Source: Tethya wilhelma
Lineage: Eukaryota > Porifera > Demospongiae > Tethyida > Tethyidae
Assembly: GCA_964030475.1 (NCBI GenBank)
Contig: CAXIPT010000001.1
Location: 16,417,712 to 16,481,711 of the forward strand
Direction: 5' to 3'
Length of the DNA: 64,000 nt
Part shown: positions 46,224-56,548 of the stretch, in pieces
Layout: each line of letters starts with the position of its first letter
Position numbering within the stretch: position 1 is the stretch's first letter
The notes under the pieces: generated by a model
The model's input: only the letters and a program-made list of their open reading frames with translations
What the model was told of the DNA's origin: nothing
Database searches by the model: none
Translations under genes and position numbers: made by a program

Positions 46224-46471
46224 CACACCATAGTGAAGTGATAGCTTTAAAAAGCACAACCCTGTTACATTTCATCTCTCCAATCTCTCCACATGCAGAT
46301 ATTTCATCACAGCATTCCTCAAAGTGGAACAAAGGAGATGGTGAGGTGGAGTTTGGAGTGTTCACTGTGGGTGATGTGAGTCAGAGTGCAAGAACAGAAC
46401 TTACCCGTGCTTGCAAGACTAGCTCCAAACCGGGAAAGCTTTCATACAAACCGTGTCACATCATTACATAG
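36907..46471 (+). CDS. cytochrome b561 – PAS – EF-hand – NADPH-oxidase-like fusion protein
   Basis: Exons, counting the duplicated part once: 36907–37015, then (copy B) 38916–39059, 39477–39785, 39998–40491, then 40677–42272, 42386–42703, 42855–43409, 43619–44174, 44496–44545, 44669–44859, 45183–45326, 45809–45872, 45942–46182 and 46299–46471. Phases agree throughout and give about 1,647 residues. Order: signal peptide (1–25); Cys-containing ectodomain with many N-glycosylation sequons; b561 core (about 235–385) with His in YTHVAIMG, LVHKFTQ, YLIHGVIG and HHKFGHIIAF; disordered acidic/Ser/Pro linker (about 395–830); PAS domain (about 835–965: DAIVCANSIGDIVYWSKGAC, MFGYTPGEAIG); EF-hand-like DPDGDGAISFVN; NOX membrane domain with two His-x13-His pairs; FAD part (FKFEPGQFVLLNLPW); NAD part. 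The FAD motif HPFT reads QPCH and the NAD GxGxxP-type loop reads CGGGDGPHAA, so flavin or pyridine use may be altered. Likely membrane electron transfer, regulated by PAS ligand or redox state. One fused protein is inferred; transcript data are needed. Confidence 0.8.
37219..40566 (+). repeat. two allelic-like copies of b561 exons 2–4, separated by one N
   Basis: Copy A is 37219–38904 (1,686 bp) and copy B is 38906–40566 (1,661 bp), with N at 38905. Exons in A are 37229–37372, 37816–38124 and 38336–38829; in B the lengths are identical (144, 309 and 494). Differences are scattered substitutions and intron indels, for example a longer stretch in A before exon 3 near 37760. The few protein changes are VPGL to VAGL, SGSNET to SQLNET and EPVEN to EPAEN. 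Copy B alone continues into the rest of the gene. The pattern fits two haplotypes abutted by the assembler; a true tandem exon duplication is less likely. Confidence 0.85.
46188..46220. repeat. (CA)n microsatellite next to a donor
   Basis: It begins five bases after the GTAAGTC donor of the penultimate exon of the b561-NOX gene. Confidence 0.9.
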
Positions 46472-47319
46472 TAGTGTAATTGCTGCTGTTTGATTTGCTC
46501 TATTACTGCATTTATCCATTTCGTTCATGCAACTCGACATTAATTATTGTTTCACAATCTCACATCACCATTAGTATTAGATCTAATCATCTTTATATTC
46601 TTATTCTATATCTTTTGTACGACATTGGTATATAGCCTTTCTATCCACTGACACTCTCTACTATTATATTTGTGTGATCCATGACCAAGCAAACAATATC
46701 ATTAAATAGATTTCCCATGCAATTCACACTGTATACAGCACTAACCTTGTATCGCTATAGAATCAGATTTAGGATATGACTTTGATATCTATTTATGAGT
46801 TATGAGAGCCAGTATATTTGCTATCAGTACCAATTGAACCAGTTCTTCACTGACCTGCACACATACAAAGAGTGCATCAAAATTACTTACAAAACCAGAT
46901 AGTATTATTATTATTATTCAAAGTGTATTATTAATTTCAGTTATGTATGTCCTTGGTATCACACTGTAAATTCAGACCTCACCCCATCAGTCTTTGCAAG
47001 ACAGAGCCATTCTGTTGGACAGTGTCACGATTGCTATCAGCACCTCCTTCAGGGACTACCACTGCACCACTGGGTTGACTGAGGTTGTGAAGCCTCTTCT
47101 TGGTCTGTTCAGCACACTGTGCAATGCGCTGTGCATCATGCTCACTCGGGAGATTGCTGGCCATGGGGAAATTACGAGCCGATTCTGTTGGCAACATGGC
47201 ATCATCTTGTGGAACCTGCCATTGTACATGATTGTGCAATATTTGATATCTACCGGTCCTGTAAGTCCCAACCATTGCATGTGGGTGCTTTATTTCAAAA
47301 TTATTGGTATGTAAAATAG
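46472..47319. other. 3' flanks of b561-NOX gene and MAJIN-like gene, coding status unclear
   Basis: The b561-NOX 3' UTR lies near 46472–46700. The segment 46979–47258 is open in two minus-strand frames after a plausible acceptor at 47258 (TTACAG). Neither frame looks conserved, and the phase from the preceding MAJIN-like exon meets a stop at once. It could be an alternative terminal exon or UTR. Confidence 0.4.
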
Positions 47320-48293
47320 TCATATACATACATGTGATTGTGCTTCAAGTTGTTCATCCTCCAATTTGAGTCTCTTTCTCCCCAAGACAATGCTAGAGGG
47401 GATCCCTGTCATTAGTGGTAATTGTACCTCCTCGGGGCAGCATGACACGGGTCGAACACGTTTCCCAAGACGACGAGGAGTCTCACAAACACCAGCTGTA
47501 CCTACAACACACAATTGTGACATCGTATCATAGCAACATTAGTCGAAGCTATAAGCATAATTGTACGAAAGATTCTTCAAGCAGCTGTGTATGTACACAA
47601 TAGCGGTAACAACTGATTTACACTGAATACATTACAGATACCTTAAAGTGATACTACCAAGCTACCATTGTATATTGAGGAACTAACCGCTTTGAACTTG
47701 TAAAGCAGGTGTTTTAGGCGACATCGGAGCAAGGACGTGTACGAGCATGAAGATGATGTGAGGATGGGGTTGCAGTCTCTGTCCATTGTACGAAAAGAGC
47801 AGGTGGCTGTAGACTGTCTTCTTCCACGGTAGAGAACCAGGGAACACCACAATGTTGTTGGTCTTGATGGTGACCAATTCACCAGTAGAGGAGAGCAAAT
47901 TGAGAATAGCCTCAGTTACATTCTATGACGTACACAGTCAATAAACATAACGTGACCATCAAATAAAATTTAGTGCCTATTTTGTTACTGCATGCAACTT
48001 TTTTTTTTTACTTTTATGTCATCCTGAATGGCCTTGTCTGTAGAGTGAGGGTGTCCATCAGCTTTTGCACTAATTTTTGGTGAGAAAACAGGAAATAATA
48101 ACTCAAGTTGACCATTGAATTGCAAAGTTACACAGGACCACATTTTGTATAGCCATTTCTCTTAGTTTCAAATTTATGCCATAGTTTTGCACACCCATGC
48201 AGTGAATTACCTTAGTTTGTACTTGACCTTGAAAACTTTGTCATCAAACATGACTATCCTTGTCTGTGGTCCTTGAAGGCGAATGTCCTCCAT
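47320..48293 (-). CDS. MAJIN: MAJIN-like (membrane-anchored junction protein), 3' end uncertain
   Basis: Exons 48293–48211, 48069–48012, 47922–47688 and 47495–47332. The first three encode a globular N-terminal domain that lines up with MAJIN: TRIVMFDDKVFKVKYKL aligns with RFLHAGPNVYKFKIRY, IQDDIKNVTEAILNLLSS with an amphipathic helix, TNNIVVFPGSLPWKK with EHFIVFPYKSKWE, and SYNGQRLQPHPHIIFMLVHV with KHGEIILIPYPFVFTLYV. In mammals MAJIN joins TERB1 and TERB2 to attach meiotic telomeres to the inner nuclear membrane. The fourth exon is basic (RRLGKRVRPV, GRKRLKLEDEQ), compatible with the DNA-binding linker. The expected C-terminal membrane anchor is not seen. The last exon may run to a stop at 47320 or splice onward, so the end is unsettled. 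Divergent from the small gene at 48511. Confidence 0.65.
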
Positions 48294-48510
48294 GTTCAGT
48301 TGTGTTGTGCTGGTTTCTTTATAGTTCTAGGAATTCTGTCTTCTACTCCACTGCTGCTGCCAGCTGTACATGTACACCTTGCAAGGACTTTTAAATTTCC
48401 CGCGCGCGCCAGGTAAACATTACAAAATTACTCTACGAATAATTAGATAAGAGTATGCGGTTTCCATAACAACTAGGAAAAAGAAGCTCTGATCAGAGAG
48501 AAGCTATAGT

Positions 48511-48826
48511 ATGAACATTGAATCTTGGTGCCAAGTTGAGGGCAACTCAAACCAGCAGTGGACTAGAGCCACTCGGAAGCACTGTGATAATGCCTTCAAG
48601 AGCAGCATCTTTGAAGAGCAGAAAGCAAAAACATCAGAAGGTAGAGTAGACTGGTCAACTGCCAACAAACCAGTGCAACACGAACTCCATGAACTAGCAA
48701 AGAAACGACATTTCCACCAGAAATGTAAGTACCATGTCCCCTTGTGCACAGATGAGCATACATATGAATGTTTTTATCTCAAAACTTTTGTCTGTTAACT
48801 CTGCAGATGAGACCACATACAAATGA
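48511..48826 (+). CDS. small uncharacterised protein (77 residues)
   Basis: Exons 48511–48724 and 48807–48826 join in phase 1 (GTAAGT donor, CTGCAG acceptor). The product starts MNIESWCQVEGNSNQQWT and ends HFHQKYETTYK. It is hydrophilic, charged and probably helical, with no signal peptide or membrane segment. Size and the C-terminal YETTYK recall small ciliary or microtubule-associated proteins, but I recognise no family. It lies 217 bp from, and divergent to, the MAJIN-like gene. Confidence 0.5.
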
Positions 48827-48976
48827 AAACTGTTGATTTTTGCTGAACACTTTTTGTTGAACAATCAATTCCAGCTTAAATTATTATGCAATTGATTTCA
48901 ATTCTAAAAAGTACATCTTGCCACATAGCCTGACCCTAACACTGACTATGGGAGGGTTCAGCTATCACAATACCTA

Positions 48977-50136
48977 GTCGTGTAAGTCCTCACTATCACC
49001 TGGGCAATGTTGATTCATGTCATCCTCATCTGCAAAACATTATGTATTGCATAAAACTAGATAGCTTGTATTGCACCTCAAGATCTCATACCTTTATATG
49101 CAGTACCACACCAGATGCAGTAGTGATGCTTTATACGTAGATAGGAATTCAAAGATGCAAGCTTCACTGATGGCTGAAACAATTCGAATAAGTAGTATTG
49201 ACTTTACTGTTTACAGAAAGAAGAAGCTCAGCTTGTATGATATACCTCTACTTCCTCTATTTCTTCTATTTCTTCCTCATCTTCATCCTCGCTGCACTCA
49301 TCCAACTGCCGAGACTCTTCTGTCCAAAACCACTCTTCGGAGGGAGTCATTATGCCGGCCTGCGTGTCCAACTGCTCACATGCTAATTGACTCTTTCTCA
49401 AATCACTTTCGGTCTTCCTAGTCACTGTTTGAAGTTGCTTCCTTTGACGGAACTCTTCCACTCTCTGTGCTTCGTGTTCTTTCTGTGTAGCTTTCTTCTC
49501 TTTGACAAATCCACTCCTTCCAAGACCACTTCTGCCTTCGAATATCGGACATGCTAAAAATATCACCAACAAGAAGTTGAATTTACTACTCACCATCTTT
49601 GATGACCAACGGTATTAATGATGTCCTTCCAACACCTGCACACCCAAATTCACAAAATAATGTTACGAGACCAAGATTATATTAAAGCATGAAGTATTAG
49701 GGCTGGGTGTATCAGCATTAGTCTGGCATGTCATAGATAAATTAGAGACTACGTAAAAGTAGTTTATAATATCTATGAGCATGTATGTAAGGGGCCGGCT
49801 ATACCACTACACCATGGATATAGCTATAATATCCATGATCATACCTTCTTTCCCCAGACCCATTCCTTCCTTGTATCCCATCTTTTGCAAAAGTGAGAAC
49901 CCCTTATTAGTGGTTGCAAGAGGAGTGGAGAGTGCCTGATCCCTTGACTCCTTCTCAGCTTGGTTTATTCTCTTGTGCTTTGGAAGTGGCTGACTCTTCA
50001 AGTGTTTTTTGTCAATGTCTCGTTGTCTCTTTCTACTCCTAGAAAGCAATCCTGGTCTGACATCTTGAAGTCCTTGTAGGAAGGCATCAGACATGTAGTC
50101 ATCTTCGCCTTCTTCATCAGATTCTTTTCCCTCCAT
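48977..50136 (-). CDS. GPATCH11: GPATCH11 (G-patch domain protein 11, CENP-Y)
   Basis: Exons 50136–49845, 49635–49594, 49553 to about 49240, about 49150–49095 and 49032–48977. The start EEGEDDYMSDAFL matches the acidic DYMSDSF N-terminus of GPATCH11. The G-patch is NKGFSLLQKMGYKEGMGLGK. The middle coiled region contains RKSQLACEQLDTQAGI (human RRSQRACQQLDVQKNI), and the C-terminal Cys motif is NSYLRIKHHYCIWCGTAYK, followed by DEDDMNQHCPGDSEDLHD. G-patch proteins usually activate DEAH helicases; GPATCH11 has been linked to kinetochores and splicing. The intron 49554–49593 is only 40 bp. The end is assembled from two small exons chosen by homology. Confidence 0.9.
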
Positions 50137-50207
50137 AATTTTGAATTTAACCCTTTATTAACGTAATTTCTGGTCATGTGACAGATTAATGACACTAAAT
50201 TCAAAAA
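50137..50207. promoter_or_regulatory. 71-bp divergent spacer between GPATCH11 and an unknown gene
   Basis: Two start codons on opposite strands are only 71 bp apart. A GTCATGTGAC E-box/USF-like palindromic site lies at 50173–50182. Bidirectional promoter inferred. Confidence 0.5.
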
Positions 50208-52384
50208 ATGGCGGATAAACAAGGTGGAGAAGTTTCGAAGGCTAACTCTGAGAGCTCACTCTTAAGAGAAGAAATCGTCTCCCTGATTTCTAGTCGATTA
50301 GAATCCATTGGTGTATGTCCTAATAGACAGGAAATATTGAAGGTTCTGAACAGAAGAAAAAAGAAATGGAGAAAAAGACACAAAGCAGAACCACAAAGGC
50401 CAGGTGTGTGAGGTCACAAGACACTTCATAATTACTAGAGCACGTTCAGAGTTTTAAGCATATCTGTATATACGGTTATTAGGTTGTTAAATAAAGAAAG
50501 GCCCACACACTATGCATTAATGATCACATACATGCAAATTGTCACTACTTCCAGATTACCAACCACTAGATCCAAGTTTGAGAGAAGAGAAAGAATCCAT
50601 TTCCTTCACTTTAAACAAGCTGACAGAGGAGCTGGTCCAGAGAAGAAGGGAAGGGTTTTCATTAGCTAGAGAACACCAAAGAAAGAAGGGAGAGTATAGC
50701 ATTGATGCATTTGTAAGTGATAATTTTGATGCAAGGTGTTAAAACAATATGCACATTTACACGTGTAAATTTATGCCTCCACTCTCAGAGTTACTGGTTA
50801 CAAAACACGGAAAGTTTTATTCAATCTTGCCACACAAGTGAAACTTCGCTTTTGTCCCAACTCCCCCAAGAAGCATCAACAAAGCATCACCTAGAACATG
50901 AAAGACTCATGCAGGTATGCTTCAAAATATTGCATTATATACACATTCTATTAAACATCATCCCTGCAAAACAATCAATGATGTGTTCTTTGCAGGATCT
51001 AAGTAGTGCCATTGCACAAGCCACTGCTCTCTCTGAGATACACTCGATGAAGCACGACATGACTCCCAGACTCCCTCCACTGCAAGACAGAACTCTCTCC
51101 GGAAACATTTTGGATGCCTCTCTCGGTGTATTCAATCTTCAAGACCAGCCTGTGACTCTAGACCACCTACTGCCTGTGAGTTCAAACCATCTCCTTGGAC
51201 AGCCTGCAACTCGAGAAGACCCTCTGGAACGATCTGTGGGAGTTGATCTTTTGCCTGAGAAGTCAGAGCAGCTGCTAAAAGAGCTGACTCCACCACAGCA
51301 GCCTGTGGCAGTAGCAGTGCCACAACAACCAACGATTTCAAACCATCTTCCGGAGGAGTCTGCAACTGCTGCTGACCAAGAGCATCATCCGCCTGTAGAG
51401 AGTCTAGAAGAAGAAGAGTCTGGGAACCATCGACAAGAAGAGCCTGTAGACCATCAACAGAGAGTAACAGAAGATGCTGAGAGCAGAGTACAGGCTGAGA
51501 AACAACAAGCTAAAGTTGCTTCACAAGAAGAGCCTTTAAAATGTTCACAAGACTCCATAGATCATCCACAAGAATCTGTAGAGCATCAACAGGAAGAGCC
51601 TGTGAATCATCTCCAGGAAGATCCTACACATCCACAAGGACCTGTAGAACACTTGCACGATGAGCCACGACACCAGTCTGTGAATGCTGACTCTCTACAT
51701 GCACTGAAAGAGCTTGCGACTGAACACAGTGAAATAGTGGAAATAAATGGCTTTGCAAACGGCATGGTGGACAACGTGGTTACTGAGTTTGTGGATGCAC
51801 AGCTAACAATAGGCAAGGTTGTGAACGTCGAACAGGACAACTGTGTCTACAAGTCTGACGCTGAAGCAGAGCTCCACAACGAGAAGAGTGCAGAAGAGCA
51901 CAGTGTGCAAAATGAGACGGTTGTTCTCAGAGTGGACAATGAGTCCAGCGATGACACGCCAGGAGTTGGAATGGAGATAGTTTGTGGGGCAGCTTCGGAT
52001 GGAGACGCGGGAATGTTTGTTGTCTCACAGTCACACGGTACGAATAAAGTCACTGGCACAACATCGCCACCTCCGAGAAGCACCGAAGAACGCAACCCAG
52101 ATCTGGATTCAACCTACTCTATTTCAAACCACACACCTGTCCAGAAACGACCGACTTCAGCAAAAGGGAACAAGTCGACCAAGAAGAGAAGATCATCTAC
52201 AGGCAAAGCCATGATGGAGAGGCTTGATAACTCAACAGACACTGACAGTGATACACAGTTTGGCAAAATACTTGAAATCATCGAAGCTGCACCGTACGAG
52301 CTGAGAATTCCGTCAAAGAAAACTAACTATTCCGCTACACGTAAAAGAAGAAGAAGTACCCCAAGATCCAAAGATAAAAAATGA
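50208..52384 (+). CDS. uncharacterised acidic, Gln/His/Pro-repeat protein
   Basis: Exons 50208–50403, 50555–50712, 50789–50914 and 50996–52384 give about 622 residues. The N-terminus has a conserved-looking helical segment (LREEIVSLISSRLESIGV, then a Lys/Arg cluster RRKKKWRKRHK), followed by charged helices (LNKLTEELVQRRREG). The long last exon is acidic and contains degenerate units of the type EEPVDHQQ / QESVEHQQEEPVNHLQEDP (about 51410–51670). It ends in a basic tail (RKRRRSTPRSKDKK) that may be a nuclear localisation signal. No enzyme motif or membrane segment is seen. I do not recognise the family; a nuclear or chromatin-associated role is a guess from composition. Confidence 0.7.
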
Positions 52385-52797
52385 TAGGACCCTCTACCCT
52401 CACTAAATGTTTTATGTGTGTTCATATCTTTGTGTTTTCATTCTAGTTTTTTTTCCCTCAACTATTTAGTTTGCTTTCTTGAACACATATCTACCGTTAA
52501 TACGCACCATTTGCCCCAAAATGCATGCATATATTATTTATATTTCCTTTTGTATATCTCGCATTCTATAGTTGTCATTTTACAATACATCTTTACACTC
52601 AAAACCCCTCATCAAACACATGCTGTTTACGTACATTTTAAGTCCGTTATAATATAAAGTCTTTCAGAAAAACACAAAATTAATGTGTATAGCCATAAAC
52701 TCAACAAGTTACTCATGTACGGAACATGGTCAATGCAGACAAAAAGCTATAAATCTTAAGTATTCAATATAAAAATTGTGTGTGTTATAGTACAGTT

Positions 52798-54872
52798 TCA
52801 CTGAAAGTTTTGAAGTACAAAAGCTTTTTTGCATGGATCGATATAATATCTATAGTAATATTGGAGTGTATCTTCTAAAGTTCTTGGAGTGCCATTAGTG
52901 CAGACCTCAAGACTGAGACTTGTGCCTGCAAAAAGAAAAAAAAAAAAAATAAATAAAAAAAACATCATCATTATGTACATAAAGTGTTACTTGGAATATT
53001 GAAACTCACACACACAAAACAGTGTACCTTGGCATGTTTCACTTGAAGCTCAGACAGCTCAACCTGCAAACCAAAAATCATGTTGTATCAAAAATTAATT
53101 AGCCATACTCACAAAGTTGTGGGGCTACCACTAACTCAACACAGCTGTCACCAACACATGATGCAATACTCACCAGATTTTTCTTGAAGGCAGCAACTCT
53201 CCTCTCCTTGAAGGATAGAAGCTCTGGACAAAAAAAAAAAAAAAAAAAAACCCAACACAAATTGAGTGAATAGCTTACATAAGCTAGGGGACCAATTTAG
53301 CTCACCTTGCTTGCCTACTTCTGAGAGCTTCTCAAACTTGGCACTGCACTTTTGCTGGTTAGCATCAGCTTCAGCTACAAGTTTGTTTTTGGCTTTAGCT
53401 GTCTCTAGTTTCTTGTTAGCTGCCTCATAGTTGGCCAGACTACGGATTCGACGATAGAGGAGGTCCTGTGGAAACACATTTGTTACAACAAATGGAGTAA
53501 TGGAGCATCCAAACAAAGGTCTTGAGCAAAAAAAAAAATCTTACTTACCAAAGCAGCTTGAGAGTCACGCTCATAATATCTCAGCAAGTCTGAGAGCTTT
53601 AGATCTTTATCAGTTGTCACTCTACCTTCTAATTTCTGTAAAAACAAAGTATTTTTACCATGATAAAATAATTATTAATATCAATGTACTACACAGAATC
53701 TAATAAAACTTACACGTAGTTTTTCATAAGTGTCAGCTGTCTTGCGGTTCAACCTAACCCCAAAAACAAACTTAAAACAACGATAATAAAATTAACGTAG
53801 ACGATCTACTCACGGAGAAAGAGGGTCGTCCTTTCCAATGGACAGCAGTGAGGTGTAGGTTGCAACCCCAATGTAGGAGTCGGCCAGTCTCTTGTTGGAC
53901 TTGGTCATCCTATCAGCAGTCCTTGTCGAGTCACGGACCCTGAAGTGGTAGAACGCACGAGGACAGCATGAATGGATAAATATTCTCAAGGCAATTTACG
54001 AAAATAGTACCGGTGCATTATGATAATAGCTATGTTGTGTATACCACATACTTGGCGTGGTATTCATCGAGGAATTTCTTTTCTCCTTCGAACCAAGGAT
54101 CAACTTCCTTTTGGCTTTTGAGAATGACAGACTCATCAAACGACTTGGAGAATCCTTTGAACAGGGAGCCCAGTTTCTCCTTGGTGTTTTTGCTGCGAAC
54201 ACTCAACTAGAGCAGGGAGAAAAAAGAATTGGTGGGTGTTTTTGTGTTACTCCAAATGAATAGCGTACAAGTTCATGAATAAGATTGAAAATCAATACCG
54301 AGGAACTATAAACATAGCCATTAAATCCAATAACCACATATCATGTGCACAAATACCAACCAACATGTACAGTATGACATCCACCACACACAATATACTC
54401 AATCACATGTGTTGTAGTTCCCTTGTCTGAGCATCACGATCAACACTATGTACCTACCTCTCCCTCAAACTCTAAGAACACCTGGTAGTTGTGATCACCT
54501 CGGAGGGTTGGATGAGCTGCCAGCCTCTGTAGGAACACCTCGTGCATGGCAACTGTCTTCTTGAAGGTGGCAAGGTATTCACTGAGAAACAGAAAAGAAA
54601 AGTTGAAACAAAAGTTGTTGTGTTTTTTTTCCTTTTTCTTAGAACTTACGCTTCAAGTTCTTGCTTCATTTTGGTGTACTCCTCTTTAGTCATGGTTTCT
54701 TCCCCTAAAAGTGTTAACAGTTTTTTTTAAAAAGTGATTCAAAGCTTTCCACTTTTGAAAGAGTATAAGTGCAACAAACCTTCTCTGAGTTTTGCTAGTT
54801 TATGTCTTGGTTCATCAAAGTCGGGTTTGGGAGGAACTGGAGGAATCTTGAGAACAAAAGGTTGAGCAGATT

Positions 54873-54921
<49 letters not shown>

Positions 54922-54922
54922 N

Positions 54923-54990
<68 letters not shown>

Positions 54991-55657
54991 CAGAGATGGT
55001 TGCAAGTCAACATACAATGATTCCAGCAAAATCTTCATTCTCAACAAAACGATCGTGGAGCCAAACAAACTCCTCGTGTTCTCTTATGCACGTGAAATCC
55101 GACTTCTTGAAAGCTTTGAGAGTTGTCTACAAATGTAACACACACAGGAAACGGACAAAAACCAGTACACACATACAATTTCCTTATCTACCCTCAATAT
55201 CTTATTGATACCATACCTTTGTATGGACTGTGAACTTGACTTTCTCCTGTTCACTGAGAGCATCAGAGATGTCCACCATGAGGGTGGTATCGGTGGCCAG
55301 GTCTACGCTAGTGGAACGCGGCTTCGACTTTGGCTCTTCATCTGCTTCAGCTTGAGTAGTCTTCTCAGCATGCTCATCACTGCTGTCCTGTTGAGATGAA
55401 AAACAATGTTTGGTTTAGTGTGTACAATGATCGATTTATGTACACACAAGTTTAACTAAATGATATCAGATAAACTTTTTCATGGGAATAGCTCTATAAA
55501 GAAAGGCAAAGTCATAATATATGTTTCCAAACAAAACTTGATGGGCTCAATGACTATCAATGGTATGTCAATGGTATTGGGTTGCACACACAAAAGATTA
55601 TCATGAACTCTTGATAACATAGAGGCTCTCTATATGGCCAGAACTGCTCACCATCAT
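52798..55657 (-). CDS. SNX6: sorting nexin SNX5/SNX6/SNX32 family
   Basis: PX-BAR sorting nexin, a partner of SNX1/2 in endosome-to-Golgi retrieval (ESCPE-1/retromer). The first coding exon is only six bases (ATGATG, 55657–55652) before a GTGAGC donor, followed by 55387–55217, 55128 to about 55024, about 54856–54782 and further exons down to the stop at 52798. Signatures match SNX5/6: [143 protein letters not shown]. As in SNX5/6, the PX domain has the insertion-bearing helix-turn-helix rather than a classic PI3P site. The C-terminus differs from vertebrates. A long CA tract with an N at 54922 lies in one intron. Confidence 0.94.
54875..54987. repeat. (CA)n microsatellite with one N
   Basis: About 110 bp, N at 54922, in an SNX5/6 intron. 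Confidence 0.95.
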
Positions 55658-55868
55658 TCTGCCACTTTAGTAGCTCGTCCACGGCTCAAATCGGGGAACA
55701 GTGCAAGCAGCAATTCTCAAGAGTGAGTTTCTTGGGGAGGGCTTCTAAAAGGAGTCTCTTTGCAGAGTGTGTGGGTGGGGCGGAGTGCACGTGAGAGTCA
55801 CATGAACTCTTAAAAAGTTAACTCTTTCACCACTAATTTAGGTTGCCATTGCCAACAGGAGATTTCTG
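55658..55868. promoter_or_regulatory. divergent promoter region, SNX5/6 / DPY30
   Basis: 211 bp between opposite start codons. It includes a CACGTGAGAGTCACATG stretch (55787–55803) with an E-box CACGTG and a second CACATG. Shared promoter inferred from geometry. Confidence 0.5.
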
Positions 55869-56246
55869 ATGGAGACCAACAGAGAAACAGATGAAAAGGG
55901 CCTTCCAGAATCCACACAGGTAGTTTTTCTTACTTAAATGATAAATTTGGTCTAAATATTTCCCTATTTTCTACACCAGAAATTCCTGGAAGGTGAGCAG
56001 CAAGCTATTGCTGCCCCAAGACCCAAAGTTGAATTGCAATCTCTGAGCACACGTGCCTATCTCGATCACACAGTGGTTCCTATTCTATTGGATGCAATGG
56101 CAGTAGTGGCCAAGGAGAGGTGAGTCAGTGAAACGTCCAAAGATGTCTGTAACGATTGTTTCTGTGTATACAGACCACCTGACCCCATTGAATACCTGGC
56201 TGGTTATCTGTTGAAGTACAAGGAGAGGTATCAGCAGCAGTCGTAG
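55869..56246 (+). CDS. DPY30: DPY30, core subunit of SET1/MLL histone methyltransferase complexes
   Basis: Exons 55869–55919, 55980–56119 and 56174–56246 give 87 residues. The Dpy-30 dimerisation motif is plain: [20 protein letters not shown], then [20 protein letters not shown] and [13 protein letters not shown]30 binds ASH2L and stimulates H3K4 methylation. Length is close to the human protein (99). It ends in QQQS. Confidence 0.97.
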
Positions 56247-56548
56247 AACTGAACTGTCAACATCACCAGTTTCACATCCTCACCACTACACTATTGGTAC
56301 CCTACTACAATTATCATGGATGCATTACAGTCTACGGAACTAATATCCATGATTTCACTTAGAATAATGCATGAGATTTGATGCAATGACAATTAACTGA
56401 CACCCAATTACATTATAATGCTAATGAAGTATTCACTGCATGTTGCCTTCATTATATTTTAATATTTCTTGCCTACTGCACCACAAATTCTCAACATTAA
56501 AATTAATTTCTGCTATTGTAATGTTCTATTATTATCAACCAATAGCAA

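Noticed and set aside
46994..47314. 106-residue plus-strand hydrophobic frame between b561-NOX and MAJIN-like genes
   Set aside because: No splice signals, no similarity and no context. The opposite strand is equally open, so neither was called as coding.
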